Assembly: GCA_002937505.1 (NCBI GenBank)
Contig: PTJY01000001.1
Location: 124,001-188,000 of the forward strand
Direction: 5' to 3'
DNA: 64,000 nt
DNA from: Alphaproteobacteria bacterium MarineAlpha12_Bin1
Lineage (GTDB): Bacteria > Pseudomonadota > Alphaproteobacteria > UBA6615
Under the pieces are notes generated by a model, which saw only the letters and a list, made by a program, of their open reading frames with translations, searched no databases and was not told the DNA's origin. Shown one piece after another: positions 8,391 to 16,783 of this stretch (position 1 is the first letter of the stretch; every line of letters begins with the position of its first letter). A program made the position numbers and the translations under genes.

Positions 8391-10055
8391 TCACATGTTC
8401 GGATAGTTCGGACCTCCGCCACCCTCAGGTGTAACCCAAACTATATTTTGTGTTGGGTCCTTAATATCGCAGGTCTTACAATGAACACAGTTTTGGGCGT
8501 TTATCTGTAAGTATGGACCAGATTCATCATCTTCAGTTACTATTTCATAGACACCAGCGGGACAATACCTTTGCTCAGGGGCATCATATCTCTGCAAATT
8601 TATTTCAATTGGAGCGCTGGTGTTTTTTAAAGTTAAGTGTATTGGTTGATTCTCTTCATGGTTAGTGTTCGAAATATACACTGAAGAAAGCTTATCAAAA
8701 GTAATTTTTCCATCAGGTGCGGGATAATCAATCACAGAGTGATGTTCCTTCTCTTCTAGGGCCTGATGATCAGAGATATGATGCTTAAGTGTCCAAGGTG
8801 CCAGACCTCGCAGAATCAACTGATCTAGTCCTGCGAATATAGTGCCCCAGAATAAACCGAACCTAAACGAAGGTCGGAAGTTTCGAGCTCTATATAGTTC
8901 TTTATTTACCCAAGATTGCTCAAGCAAACTAGAATATTCATTGAGTAAAGGCTCGGGCTCGGATCCGGCAGCAGAAACAATTGCTTCATAGGCTGCTTGA
9001 GCGGCCAACATTCCAGATTTCATGGCGGTGTGCGTGCCTTTGATTTTAGGTACATTTAGAGTTCCAGACTCACAACCTATTAATAGCCCCCCTGGAATTA
9101 CAGGATTAGGCATTGACTGAAAGCCACCTTCATTTAGAGCCCTTGCTCCATAAGCTATACGTGTTCCATTTACAAAGGTAGAACGCACAGCAGGGTGAGT
9201 TTTAAACCTTTGAAACTCGTCAAATGGAGATAGGTAAGGATTTTTATAATCAAGGCCAATGACAAACCCAACTGCAACCTGGTTATCCTCCAAATGATAT
9301 AAAAATGAACCGCCATAAGTGCTACTATCCAATGGCCATCCTGCGCTATGAATTACAAGCCCTGGATGATGATTTTCGGGCGCAACCTGCCATAGCTCCT
9401 TAATTCCTATGCCATAGGTTTGGGGAGCACAATCAGCCTGAAGAGAAAATTCATGCATTAGTTGTTGACCCAGATGACCACGACACCCTTCAGAAAAAAA
9501 AGTGTATGAAGCGTGAAGTTCAATACCTGGGGTATAATTGGATGTATGACTGCCGTCTCGAGCCACGCCCATATCACTTGTAGCAATCCCTTTTATACGG
9601 CCATCACTTTCAAAAAGAATCTCATTGGCGGCAAAACCTGGGTAGATTTCAACCCCCAGTGCTTCAGCTTGCTGAGCGAGCCAGCGACACAGATTCCCCA
9701 ATGAAACAATAAAATTACCCTTATTATGCATTGGCGGAGGAAGAAAAGCAGTAGGAACAGAAAAGGATCTGGTTTGTGTTAAAAATAAAAATTTTTCTTT
9801 AGAAACTTTAGTCTTTAGGGGGGCTTCATTTGATTGCCAGTCAGGAAATAGTTCATCAAGTGCTCTGGTCTCCACCACTGCACCAGAAAGAATATGGGCA
9901 CCCACTTCAGACCCCTTCTCAATAACACAAACCTGAATCTCTTTTTCCGAAGATGCCGCTAACTGTTTCAAACGTATGGCAGCTGATAAACCTGCGGGCC
10001 CTGCTCCCACAATGACCACATCATAAGACATAGATTCACGAGCGGTTTCATTCAT
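8391..10055 (-). CDS. Electron transfer flavoprotein-ubiquinone oxidoreductase (ETF-QO)
   Basis: FAD and [4Fe-4S] enzyme of 554 residues that passes electrons from reduced ETF (from acyl-CoA and other dehydrogenases) to the ubiquinone pool at the inner face of the cytoplasmic membrane. The N-terminus has the dinucleotide fold YDVVIVGAGPAGLSAA (10-25). The C-terminal ferredoxin-like domain has four cysteines spaced C-x24-C-x2-C-x2-C, starting at CPAGVYEI and ending CVHCKTC, and the protein ends EGGGGPNYPNM as family members do. The ATG at 10055 is preceded by AAGGGG. The ETF subunits themselves are not in this window. Divergent from the UDG gene with 126 bases between. Confidence 0.96.
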   Translation of the reverse strand: MNETARESMSYDVVIVGAGPAGLSAAIRLKQLAASSEKEIQVCVIEKGSEVGAHILSGAVVETRALDELFPDWQSNEAPLKTKVSKEKFLFLTQTRSFSVPTAFLPPPMHNKGNFIVSLGNLCRWLAQQAEALGVEIYPGFAANEILFESDGRIKGIATSDMGVARDGSHTSNYTPGIELHASYTFFSEGCRGHLGQQLMHEFSLQADCAPQTYGIGIKELWQVAPENHHPGLVIHSAGWPLDSSTYGGSFLYHLEDNQVAVGFVIGLDYKNPYLSPFDEFQRFKTHPAVRSTFVNGTRIAYGARALNEGGFQSMPNPVIPGGLLIGCESGTLNVPKIKGTHTAMKSGMLAAQAAYEAIVSAAGSEPEPLLNEYSSLLEQSWVNKELYRARNFRPSFRFGLFWGTIFAGLDQLILRGLAPWTLKHHISDHQALEEKEHHSVIDYPAPDGKITFDKLSSVYISNTNHEENQPIHLTLKNTSAPIEINLQRYDAPEQRYCPAGVYEIVTEDDESGPYLQINAQNCVHCKTCDIKDPTQNIVWVTPEGGGGPNYPNM

Positions 10056-10181
10056 TAAATATTACCCCTTCTGCTTTACACAAGTTATAATACTACCATT
10101 AAATTTTAGATACACGAGCTCAATCTAATAATTAAGACACTTGCCATATTATAAATAAATCGAATTTGTTATAGTAATCCA

Positions 10182-11051
10182 ATGAATACATTCTCCAGCA
10201 AAAACAGAAAACAGCAAGCCATATATGCAGAAGTTCTAAAATGGCAGATAGAGGCTGGTGCTGATGAGGCAATAAACAATATTCCTACAAATTATTTAGC
10301 ACGTACAACAACAGAAGATAAATCTAGTGAATCAGTCAAACAGCTGCCCACAAATCCTATAAACGAATTATCAAAAAATGAGCTAAAAACACAAGAAAAG
10401 TCGTCAAAAAATCTAAATTATAATAATGAAAGATTTGAAACCGCTGAACAACTTGCTGAAAAATCGTTAAGCTTATACTCGCTTAAAAGCAACCTATCAA
10501 AGTTTGAAGGATGCCGATTGAAATCAACTGCAACCAATCTTGTTTTTGGCACTGGGCAGAGTAAAGCAGATGTAATGTTTATAGGAGAGGCCCCTGGAAG
10601 AGAGGAAGACCGAGATGGCGTACCCTTTATTGGAGCAAGTGGCCAACTTTTAGATCTTATGCTCTCCTATATTGGATTAAATCGAGATCAAAACATATAC
10701 ATAACTAATATTCTTCCTTGGCGTCCTCCTGGAAACAGACATCCAACTGACACAGAAATTGCCTCTTGTATGCCTTTTGTAAAGCGCCATATTCAGCTGG
10801 TATCTCCGCGAGTTTTAGTCCTACTAGGTGGAGCTTCATATAAAGCCTTAACGAATAATACTGAGGGCATCACTAGAGTAAGAGGTAAGTGGTTTGAGTA
10901 TAAACAACCAACTTTATCAAAAGAAGAGACACAAATTATACCAACTATTGCCACGCTCCACCCAGCATATATTCTAAGACAACCAGCACAAAAAAAAGCT
11001 ATTTGGAAAGACCTGATAAGTGTCCGAAATAGACTTGATAATCTAAATTAA
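10182..11051 (+). CDS. Uracil-DNA glycosylase, family 4-like (alphaproteobacterial subgroup)
   Basis: Base-excision repair glycosylase of 289 residues. Motif A is GEAPGREED (135-143) within FIGEAPG, followed by PFIGASGQLLDLML, NILPWRPPGNR (176-186) and the catalytic-loop HPAY (260-263). Classical family 4 enzymes hold a [4Fe-4S] cluster with four cysteines. Here only two of the four positions remain: C111 and C196. The second is K114 and the third is W180 (WRPPGNR instead of CRPPxNR). The first 105 residues are a low-complexity, charged extension. Whether it binds a cluster is therefore doubtful, while the glycosylase fold looks intact. Next gene downstream is slt. Confidence 0.85.
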   Translation: MNTFSSKNRKQQAIYAEVLKWQIEAGADEAINNIPTNYLARTTTEDKSSESVKQLPTNPINELSKNELKTQEKSSKNLNYNNERFETAEQLAEKSLSLYSLKSNLSKFEGCRLKSTATNLVFGTGQSKADVMFIGEAPGREEDRDGVPFIGASGQLLDLMLSYIGLNRDQNIYITNILPWRPPGNRHPTDTEIASCMPFVKRHIQLVSPRVLVLLGGASYKALTNNTEGITRVRGKWFEYKQPTLSKEETQIIPTIATLHPAYILRQPAQKKAIWKDLISVRNRLDNLN

Positions 11052-11095
11052 ATAAGTGTTACTCATAGCTATTTTTAATGCAAAGGAAAAGATGT

Positions 11096-12856
11096 ATGCG
11101 CATACTATATCTCGCTATAGCTTTGATGCCATTAATTTCAGCGAGTGTTTCGCATGCTCAAGTTCCAATTCCGCGACCAATCAAACAAACAAGTAACACC
11201 ATATCAAAGCTTGAGATCCCAGGCTTAGGAAAAGTCAATGCAATTTTGACAAGAGAAGATGTTGACCTTTATCAAACATTATTTGCTTTTCAAGAAGAAG
11301 GTAGGTGGGAAGCATCAGAAACAATTGCTAAACACGTTTCAGATGAGAGGCTAATGGGATATGTATTAGCACAAAAATATCTTCATCCAACAAAATATCG
11401 ATCCAAATATCATGAACTAAAAGAGTGGTTAAAGAATTACAGCGACAATTTAAATGCTCGAAGAATTTATCGACTAGCAAATAAAAGGCGCCCTAAGGGC
11501 GCCAAGCCCCCGAAAAAGCCAATTGTATTTGGATTAAAACCTCAAGTTTACAATAGCCCAGCGCTAAAAAAACGAATCGCTCAGCCCAGATCAGCCGAAG
11601 GCCGACGAATAATATCTATTATTAAATCAAGAATTAGCAAAGGGTGGCCGACAGGAGCACTGGAATTATTAGATAAACCAGACTCTATAAAAAAATTAAC
11701 AAAGCATCAAACTGCAGAGATGCTTCAAAACATTTCTCGTGCGTACTTTAGAGCAGGAAAAGACACCAAAGCCCAAATTACAGCGAAACGAGCCGTTAAA
11801 ATGTCACCTGACAGAGTTGCAATTGCTCATTGGTGGGGTGGCCTAGCAGCTTGGCGCTCTAAGAATTTTGATGAAGCCAGTTACCATTTTACTTCTTTAA
11901 CGAGAAGCAAAAATATTTCTAGTTGGCTGCTTTCTGCGGCGGCTTTCTGGTCAGCTAGAGCTTCATTAATAAATGAACGTCCAGAAAGAGTAATCAAAAT
12001 GTTAGAAATTGGTTCAAAGCATGATTTTACTTTTTATGGAATACTTTCAAAGAGAACTTTAGGTAAACAGCTAGAAGTTAACTGGAAACACTCTCTTCCG
12101 ACCAGTTTGGGGTATAATAAAATCTCTAAAACTGATTATGGTGGACGCGCCATAGCGCTTCTGCAGGTGGGATTGCAACGAGAAGCAGAAAGTGAACTAC
12201 TCTCTTTGGCGGCTACTAAGCCCGGGTTACAAGACCATATTCTAAGTTTAGCAAACACTCTAAATCTACCCGCTCTTTCAATTAAGCTTGCATCAAAAAC
12301 AGATTCTGGAAACCGAAATGCCGCCCTTTATCCAATACCCAAATGGAATTTCGATGGAAATTTTCTGATTGATCGTGCACTTATATATGCATTTATTCGT
12401 CAAGAATCGGCATTTAACGAAAGAGCATATAGCAAAGCTGGGGCTCGAGGTCTCATGCAGCTAATGCCTCAAACTGCAAGTTTCGTTGCTGGCCAAAGAG
12501 GCCTAAGTAGAAATAAAAAATACAAGCTATTTAACCCAGAATTAAATATATCTCTGGGACAACGTTACATAGCTTTACTTTCTAACGACAAATCCATACC
12601 AAATGATTTATTTCGTTTGGCAACAGCATATAATGCGGGTCCAGGAAACTTAAGAAATTGGCAAGCAAAAGTTAATTATAATGATGATCCATTAATGTAT
12701 ATCGAGAGTATACCTTCAAGAGAAACCAGACTATTTATAGAGAGGGTTATGACTAACCTTTGGTTATATCGTAATCGACTAGGGCAAAAAACACCTTCCT
12801 TAGATGATGTCGCTGAAGGTATTTGGCCAAAATATGCTAAGCTTGACAAAGAATAG
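11096..12856 (+). CDS. slt: Soluble lytic murein transglycosylase (Slt/SLT family)
   Basis: Periplasmic enzyme of 586 residues that cleaves the MurNAc-GlcNAc bond of peptidoglycan, forming 1,6-anhydroMurNAc. It has a signal peptide (ILYLAIALMPLISASVSHA), then a long helical superhelix, then the C-terminal goose-type lysozyme domain. That domain shows FIRQESAFN with catalytic E437, SKAGARGLMQLMPQTA and ATAYNAGPGNL. I prefer the ATG at 11096, which has AAGGAA nine bases upstream. The ATG at 11078 has no ribosome-binding site and would add six residues. Likely co-transcribed with the MoaB-type gene that starts 28 bases downstream. Confidence 0.93.
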   Translation: MRILYLAIALMPLISASVSHAQVPIPRPIKQTSNTISKLEIPGLGKVNAILTREDVDLYQTLFAFQEEGRWEASETIAKHVSDERLMGYVLAQKYLHPTKYRSKYHELKEWLKNYSDNLNARRIYRLANKRRPKGAKPPKKPIVFGLKPQVYNSPALKKRIAQPRSAEGRRIISIIKSRISKGWPTGALELLDKPDSIKKLTKHQTAEMLQNISRAYFRAGKDTKAQITAKRAVKMSPDRVAIAHWWGGLAAWRSKNFDEASYHFTSLTRSKNISSWLLSAAAFWSARASLINERPERVIKMLEIGSKHDFTFYGILSKRTLGKQLEVNWKHSLPTSLGYNKISKTDYGGRAIALLQVGLQREAESELLSLAATKPGLQDHILSLANTLNLPALSIKLASKTDSGNRNAALYPIPKWNFDGNFLIDRALIYAFIRQESAFNERAYSKAGARGLMQLMPQTASFVAGQRGLSRNKKYKLFNPELNISLGQRYIALLSNDKSIPNDLFRLATAYNAGPGNLRNWQAKVNYNDDPLMYIESIPSRETRLFIERVMTNLWLYRNRLGQKTPSLDDVAEGIWPKYAKLDKE

Positions 12857-12884
12857 AGAAAAAATAAATAAATCGAAGAGTAAA

Positions 12885-13388
12885 ATGGAATTCCAACCTC
12901 TAAACATAGCTATTCTAACTATTTCAGATACTCGATCAGAAGTTGATGACAAATCAGGTGATATACTAGTTACGCTATTGACTAATGCTGGTCATTACCT
13001 AGCAAAAAGATCGATAATAAAGGACGAAGTCTCTCTTATAGCGGATAAGTTTTCTGAATGGTCAAACAATCCTAATATAGACGTAATTATCTCCACCGGG
13101 GGCACAGGGGTAACCGGAAGAGACGTGACCCCTGAGGCGTTAGCGCTGGTAGCTGAAAAAAATATACCAGGGTTTGGTGAACTTTTTAGATGGATTAGCT
13201 ATCAGAAGATAGGAACTTCTACGATTCAATCCCGTGCCGACGCCGCTATAACGAATGGGACTTATATTTTTATTCTTCCTGGTTCCCCTAGCGCCTGCCG
13301 AGACGGTTGGGAGGGGATCTTAGCAGATCAATTAGACATAAGACACAAACCATGTAATTTTACTGAACTTATAGATCGCCTAAAATAA
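12885..13388 (+). CDS. moaB: MoaB/Mog-type molybdopterin-binding protein
   Basis: MoaB/MogA-fold protein of 167 residues, predicted to adenylylate molybdopterin during molybdenum cofactor synthesis. The conserved nucleotide and pterin loop ISTGGTGVTGRDVTPEAL lies near residues 66-83. LPGSPSACRDGW and RHKPCNF are typical of the MoaB branch. I place the start at the ATG at 12885 because MEFQPLNIAILTISDTRS matches family N-termini. The frame opens further upstream inside slt, without support. No other Mo-cofactor genes are in the window, so the pathway must be completed elsewhere. Confidence 0.9.
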   Translation: MEFQPLNIAILTISDTRSEVDDKSGDILVTLLTNAGHYLAKRSIIKDEVSLIADKFSEWSNNPNIDVIISTGGTGVTGRDVTPEALALVAEKNIPGFGELFRWISYQKIGTSTIQSRADAAITNGTYIFILPGSPSACRDGWEGILADQLDIRHKPCNFTELIDRLK

Positions 13389-13427
13389 AAGCTCAAAAGA
13401 ATAAATAGAACAACACAAATCTAGTTA

Positions 13428-14483
13428 TTGCCTGTGAACGAAAATAAATCAGCGGAAAAACCTTTAAAAGCGTTACGTGAGAGCTCCTCACCGTACCTAG
13501 ATGAAAAACTTGAAATATCTATTCTCAGCACCAAAGGCGTCTCACACGATCATTGGCAAATAAATAATAGTAATATGGTATTACGCTTACCTAAAATGAG
13601 CCAGTGGGGCATGACCCCTAAAGAACAATTGCTCTATGAAAAGACAGCTTTTCAAAGGGCTCAGGCAAGCTGTCATTGCCCCAGACTTTTTGACACACTC
13701 CCTATATCAGAATCTTTGCCAAGAGGAGGTTTAATAGTTGAACTAATTGAAGGTCGTCCGCCAAAATTGCCTCACGATTTAGGAGCTATCGCAAAAGCTT
13801 TATCCGCCGTACATTTTATCCCCTTACCAGAGCAAGACAAATTCCATCCACTACAGTTTCACAGCCAACCTTTCACGAGTACTTTGTCAGTTGTAGAAGA
13901 ACAGGCATCCTTTTTGTACAGCGCCAAAATAAATAGTAAGTCATTAAAAATAATACTTGACGAACTAAGCTGGGCAAAAAACAACGTCAATACCTATAAC
14001 GCACCGAATTTTTATTGTTTAGTGGGAACGGATACCCATCCTGGGAACTTTCTAATAGACAAAAAAGGTAAGGCCTGGTTTGTGGACCTAGAAAAAATGC
14101 TTTACGGCGTACCTCATATAGACCTAGCTCATGCAACTCTAGCTGTATCTACTGGTTGGGATCCTGATTGTTCGGTAAAACTTACTAAAGAAGATATAGG
14201 TGAGTTTTATCTAGAATATCTTCGCCTGTTGGGATCCGATTCAGCTAATAATATAATTCCATCATTGATTCCATTGCGTCGTTTAACCTGGCTTAGAACC
14301 ATTACATGGTTTGCGCGATGGCGTTCTGCTTGGCAGATTAATAATCACCCCGCAATTCGCGACCCAATTATGACTGAGCATATAGCAAATCACATAGAAG
14401 ATTCCTTCCAGATTGAAAGTATCAGGGACGCTCAATCTGAGTGGTTAGATGGATCACTTAGTAAAATAATTCAAGATCTATGA
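13428..14483 (+). CDS. APH-fold phosphotransferase of unknown substrate
   Basis: Protein of about 351 residues with the aminoglycoside/choline kinase fold. The catalytic-loop equivalent is GTDTHPGNFLID near residue 200, and the metal-binding DFG equivalent is WFVDLEKMLYG just after. A hinge-like GGLIVELIEGRPP lies near residue 103. It differs clearly from the ThrB protein at 33.4 kb and has a long C-terminal tail rich in aromatic residues (TWFARWRSAWQI). Substrate cannot be told from sequence; small alcohols, amino alcohols and sugars are all possible. The start is uncertain: a TTG at 13428 or a GTG at 13434. It follows the MoaB-type gene by 39 bases and precedes a 215-base gap. Confidence 0.72.
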   Translation: MPVNENKSAEKPLKALRESSSPYLDEKLEISILSTKGVSHDHWQINNSNMVLRLPKMSQWGMTPKEQLLYEKTAFQRAQASCHCPRLFDTLPISESLPRGGLIVELIEGRPPKLPHDLGAIAKALSAVHFIPLPEQDKFHPLQFHSQPFTSTLSVVEEQASFLYSAKINSKSLKIILDELSWAKNNVNTYNAPNFYCLVGTDTHPGNFLIDKKGKAWFVDLEKMLYGVPHIDLAHATLAVSTGWDPDCSVKLTKEDIGEFYLEYLRLLGSDSANNIIPSLIPLRRLTWLRTITWFARWRSAWQINNHPAIRDPIMTEHIANHIEDSFQIESIRDAQSEWLDGSLSKIIQDL

Positions 14484-14501
14484 ATTGTTGTATTAGCAAA
14501 C

Positions 14502-14543
14502 AACATATTGACAAAATAGATTTAAAAAAAACATCAATATGTT
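14502..14543. repeat. Perfect 10-bp inverted repeat after the APH-fold kinase gene
   Basis: AACATATTGA (14502-14511) and its exact complement TCAATATGTT (14534-14543) enclose a 22-base A-rich loop, 18 bases after the kinase stop. No T-run follows on either strand, so it is not a classical intrinsic terminator. It may be an operator or a weak transcript-end hairpin. The rest of the 14484-14698 gap is AT-rich with nothing else I can name. Confidence 0.45.
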
Positions 14544-14698
14544 TATAAAGGGATTTGTACGTTTAATAGAAAATGAATATCCAATAGAAGCCCCTTAATC
14601 AGCAGTTTGGTGTAAGTTTTATATAAAAAAACTAAATAATTAAAATTAATCATACGATATATGAAAAATTTTATGCATAAGCGGTAACATTATAATCA

Positions 14699-16072
14699 AT
14701 GTTGGCACATGAACAATTAGTCCCATTGGCTTTGGTCATCTTAATCGCTTTATCGTTTGGAGTTATATTTACACACCTACGGCAACCGGCAGTAATAGGT
14801 TACATACTCGCTGGAATTGTACTCGGACCTTCTGGCTTCAGTCTCGTGCAAAATGAAAAAAACATTACATTTCTAGCAGAATTGGGGGTTTTGTTACTTC
14901 TGTTTGTTATTGGTATGGAACTTAGCCTTCGTGCATTTAGAAGAATATGGCGAATTGCTCTAGCTACTGTGATACTTCAAATATGTGGAGCATTACTTAT
15001 CGTATGGCTCATAGGCATGGTCATCAACTGGCCACTGGAAGTGATACTTATACTCGCTTTCGTGCTCGCACTTTCTAGTACCGCTGTTGCCGTAAAAATT
15101 CTTGAAGATATTAGTGAGTTAAGAACTAGAACCGGGCAAATTGTAGTGGGAATACTGATAGCCCAGGATTTAGCAATCGTTCCCATGATACTTTTGTTAG
15201 ACATTGTTGCATTAGGCGAATTAAGCTTTTCAGCGGCTTCAAGAATAATTATTGCAATAACGCTTTTAATCGCCATGATTTTTATTTTAAGCCGACCTAG
15301 GCGTTTGAGGTTTCCGCTTCCCAAGATAGTGGCCAACCATACTGATCTGACTCCATTACTAGGGCTTGTTTGTTGTTTCGGCGCAGCAACTATTTCTGGA
15401 TTGCTTGGCCTATCATCTGCATATGGAGCATTTCTAGCAGGACTTGTAATCGGTAACAGCAGTTTACGCGTAGATATGCTTGATAAGGTAATGCCGATAC
15501 AGAGCATACTCATGATGATCTTTTTCCTCTCAGTTGGCCTATTAATTGATTTCTCATTGTTGTGGAACAACCTAGGAATCTTTTGCGCCATGTTGTTGAT
15601 AGCTACACTAGGAAAAACAATAATTAACCTAGCTATTTTCTCTTTATTACGCTTGCCATGGGCACAGGCCCTATTAACTGCTCTGGTGTTATCACAGGTA
15701 GGAGAGTTTTCATTCCTTTTGGGGAGCGTTGGATTGGAAAGAGGTATTATAGAGATTGAAGAATTTCGTATAATATTAACTGTTACAGCAGTATCACTAG
15801 CTATTTCTCCTTTATGGATGGGTGCGGTTCGTCGTCTTCATGACGTGGTAGCACATCAACAAGTGCCCGTGAGATATGTTTTTAGGATAGCCTTTGGGAG
15901 AGAAGCCGATCAAATTGCAAACTATAGTTTTGCATTAAAAAAACTAATCACCAAATCAAAGAATCTAAACATATTTCATTTCAAACCAAAGAATTATAGT
16001 AGTAAATTCAGTTATAAAGGTTTTATTAAAAATATATTTGGCAAAGGCACTACATCAGATCAAAATGATTGA
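14699..16072 (+). CDS. CPA2-family cation:proton antiporter (Kef-like membrane part)
   Basis: Integral membrane protein of 457 residues with about 12 transmembrane segments, matching the Na+/H+ exchanger domain of the Kef/CPA2 group. Early motifs are RQPAVIGYILAGIVLGPSG and LAELGVLLLLFVIGMELS. LALSSTAVAVKILED and IAQDLAIVPMILLL are the conserved helices of the transport core. After the last helix there is only a short hydrophilic tail of about 70 residues, without a TrkA-N (RCK) nucleotide-binding domain, so it is not a full-length KefB/KefC. K+ or Na+ efflux in exchange for protons is the likely role. The last eight bases overlap the start of rnhB. Confidence 0.88.
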   Translation: MLAHEQLVPLALVILIALSFGVIFTHLRQPAVIGYILAGIVLGPSGFSLVQNEKNITFLAELGVLLLLFVIGMELSLRAFRRIWRIALATVILQICGALLIVWLIGMVINWPLEVILILAFVLALSSTAVAVKILEDISELRTRTGQIVVGILIAQDLAIVPMILLLDIVALGELSFSAASRIIIAITLLIAMIFILSRPRRLRFPLPKIVANHTDLTPLLGLVCCFGAATISGLLGLSSAYGAFLAGLVIGNSSLRVDMLDKVMPIQSILMMIFFLSVGLLIDFSLLWNNLGIFCAMLLIATLGKTIINLAIFSLLRLPWAQALLTALVLSQVGEFSFLLGSVGLERGIIEIEEFRIILTVTAVSLAISPLWMGAVRRLHDVVAHQQVPVRYVFRIAFGREADQIANYSFALKKLITKSKNLNIFHFKPKNYSSKFSYKGFIKNIFGKGTTSDQND

Positions 16073-16706
16073 CTACGGACTAGAAACCAAATTAGGAGGC
16101 AACGTGGCTGGCGTCGATGAAGTTGGTCGAGGTGCTTGGGCTGGACCTGTATTTGCTGCTGCTGCAGTTTTTAACACCAATTTAGTTAATTCCAATAAAC
16201 TAAAGGGCTTGAATGATTCAAAGTCTATGAGCAGGTCGTCCCGTGAAAACTACTTTTCTGGGTTAGAAGAAGTTAAGGAATCCGGCCACGCATTTTTTTC
16301 GGTAGGCATAGCCAGCGTAAAAGAAATAGACACACTAAATATTTTAAACGCAACTATGCTAGCAATGGAGAGAGCCATCAAAAACTTGCCGTTTCTTCCA
16401 ACCACTATATTAGTCGATGGAGTTCACGCACCTAATTCAGTTATTCCCACCAAAACTATCCCCAAAGGTGACAGCAAGATATTTTCAATTGCTGCTGCCT
16501 CCATATATGCCAAAGTTAATCGTGATAGACACATGATCTACTTGTCAAAAAGTTATCCTGGTTTTGGATGGGAAACCAATGCAGGATATGGAACTAAAGA
16601 GCATCAAAATGCTTTATTTGAGCTTGGAATAAACGAACATCACAGAAAAAGTTTCTCTCCAATTAAAAATATTTTAAAAAAAACCCAAGATGTTGTAGTA
16701 GGCTAA
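16065..16706 (+). CDS. rnhB: Ribonuclease HII
   Basis: Type 2 RNase H of 213 residues. It nicks RNA in RNA-DNA hybrids and single ribonucleotides misincorporated in DNA. Motifs: VAGVDEVGRGAWAGPV with the first catalytic D-E pair, LNDSKSMS, ILVDGVHAPN with a catalytic Asp, and IAAASIYAKVNRDR. I start at the ATG at 16065, which gives an N-terminus of about 14 residues before VAGVDE. An upstream TTG would extend it into the antiporter gene. Overlap with the antiporter stop suggests translational coupling. The rnhB-ccrM order is a common alphaproteobacterial arrangement. The window also holds rnhA (34.4 kb). Confidence 0.94.
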   Translation: MIDYGLETKLGGNVAGVDEVGRGAWAGPVFAAAAVFNTNLVNSNKLKGLNDSKSMSRSSRENYFSGLEEVKESGHAFFSVGIASVKEIDTLNILNATMLAMERAIKNLPFLPTTILVDGVHAPNSVIPTKTIPKGDSKIFSIAAASIYAKVNRDRHMIYLSKSYPGFGWETNAGYGTKEHQNALFELGINEHHRKSFSPIKNILKKTQDVVVG

Positions 16707-16754
16707 AATAAAATAACAATATAAGCTAATCATCTAAATTTTTTTATTGACCAA

Positions 16755-16759
16755 GATTC
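16755..16759. promoter_or_regulatory. GANTC (GATTC) site in the ccrM promoter region
   Basis: A GATTC, which is a CcrM target (GANTC), lies 25 bases before the ccrM ATG and just after a possible -35 box TTGACC (16747-16752). In Caulobacter, GANTC sites in the ccrM promoter make its transcription depend on methylation state. A single five-base match can arise by chance, so this is only suggestive. Confidence 0.35.
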
Positions 16760-16783
16760 ATCTGTTACGCATGTTCCCTAATT

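Noticed and set aside
14977-15591. A 204-codon minus-strand frame inside the cation antiporter gene.
   Set aside because: It is fully antisense to conserved transmembrane coding sequence and is rich in Ser, Ile and Thr, as shadows of hydrophobic genes are. No domain or ribosome-binding site.
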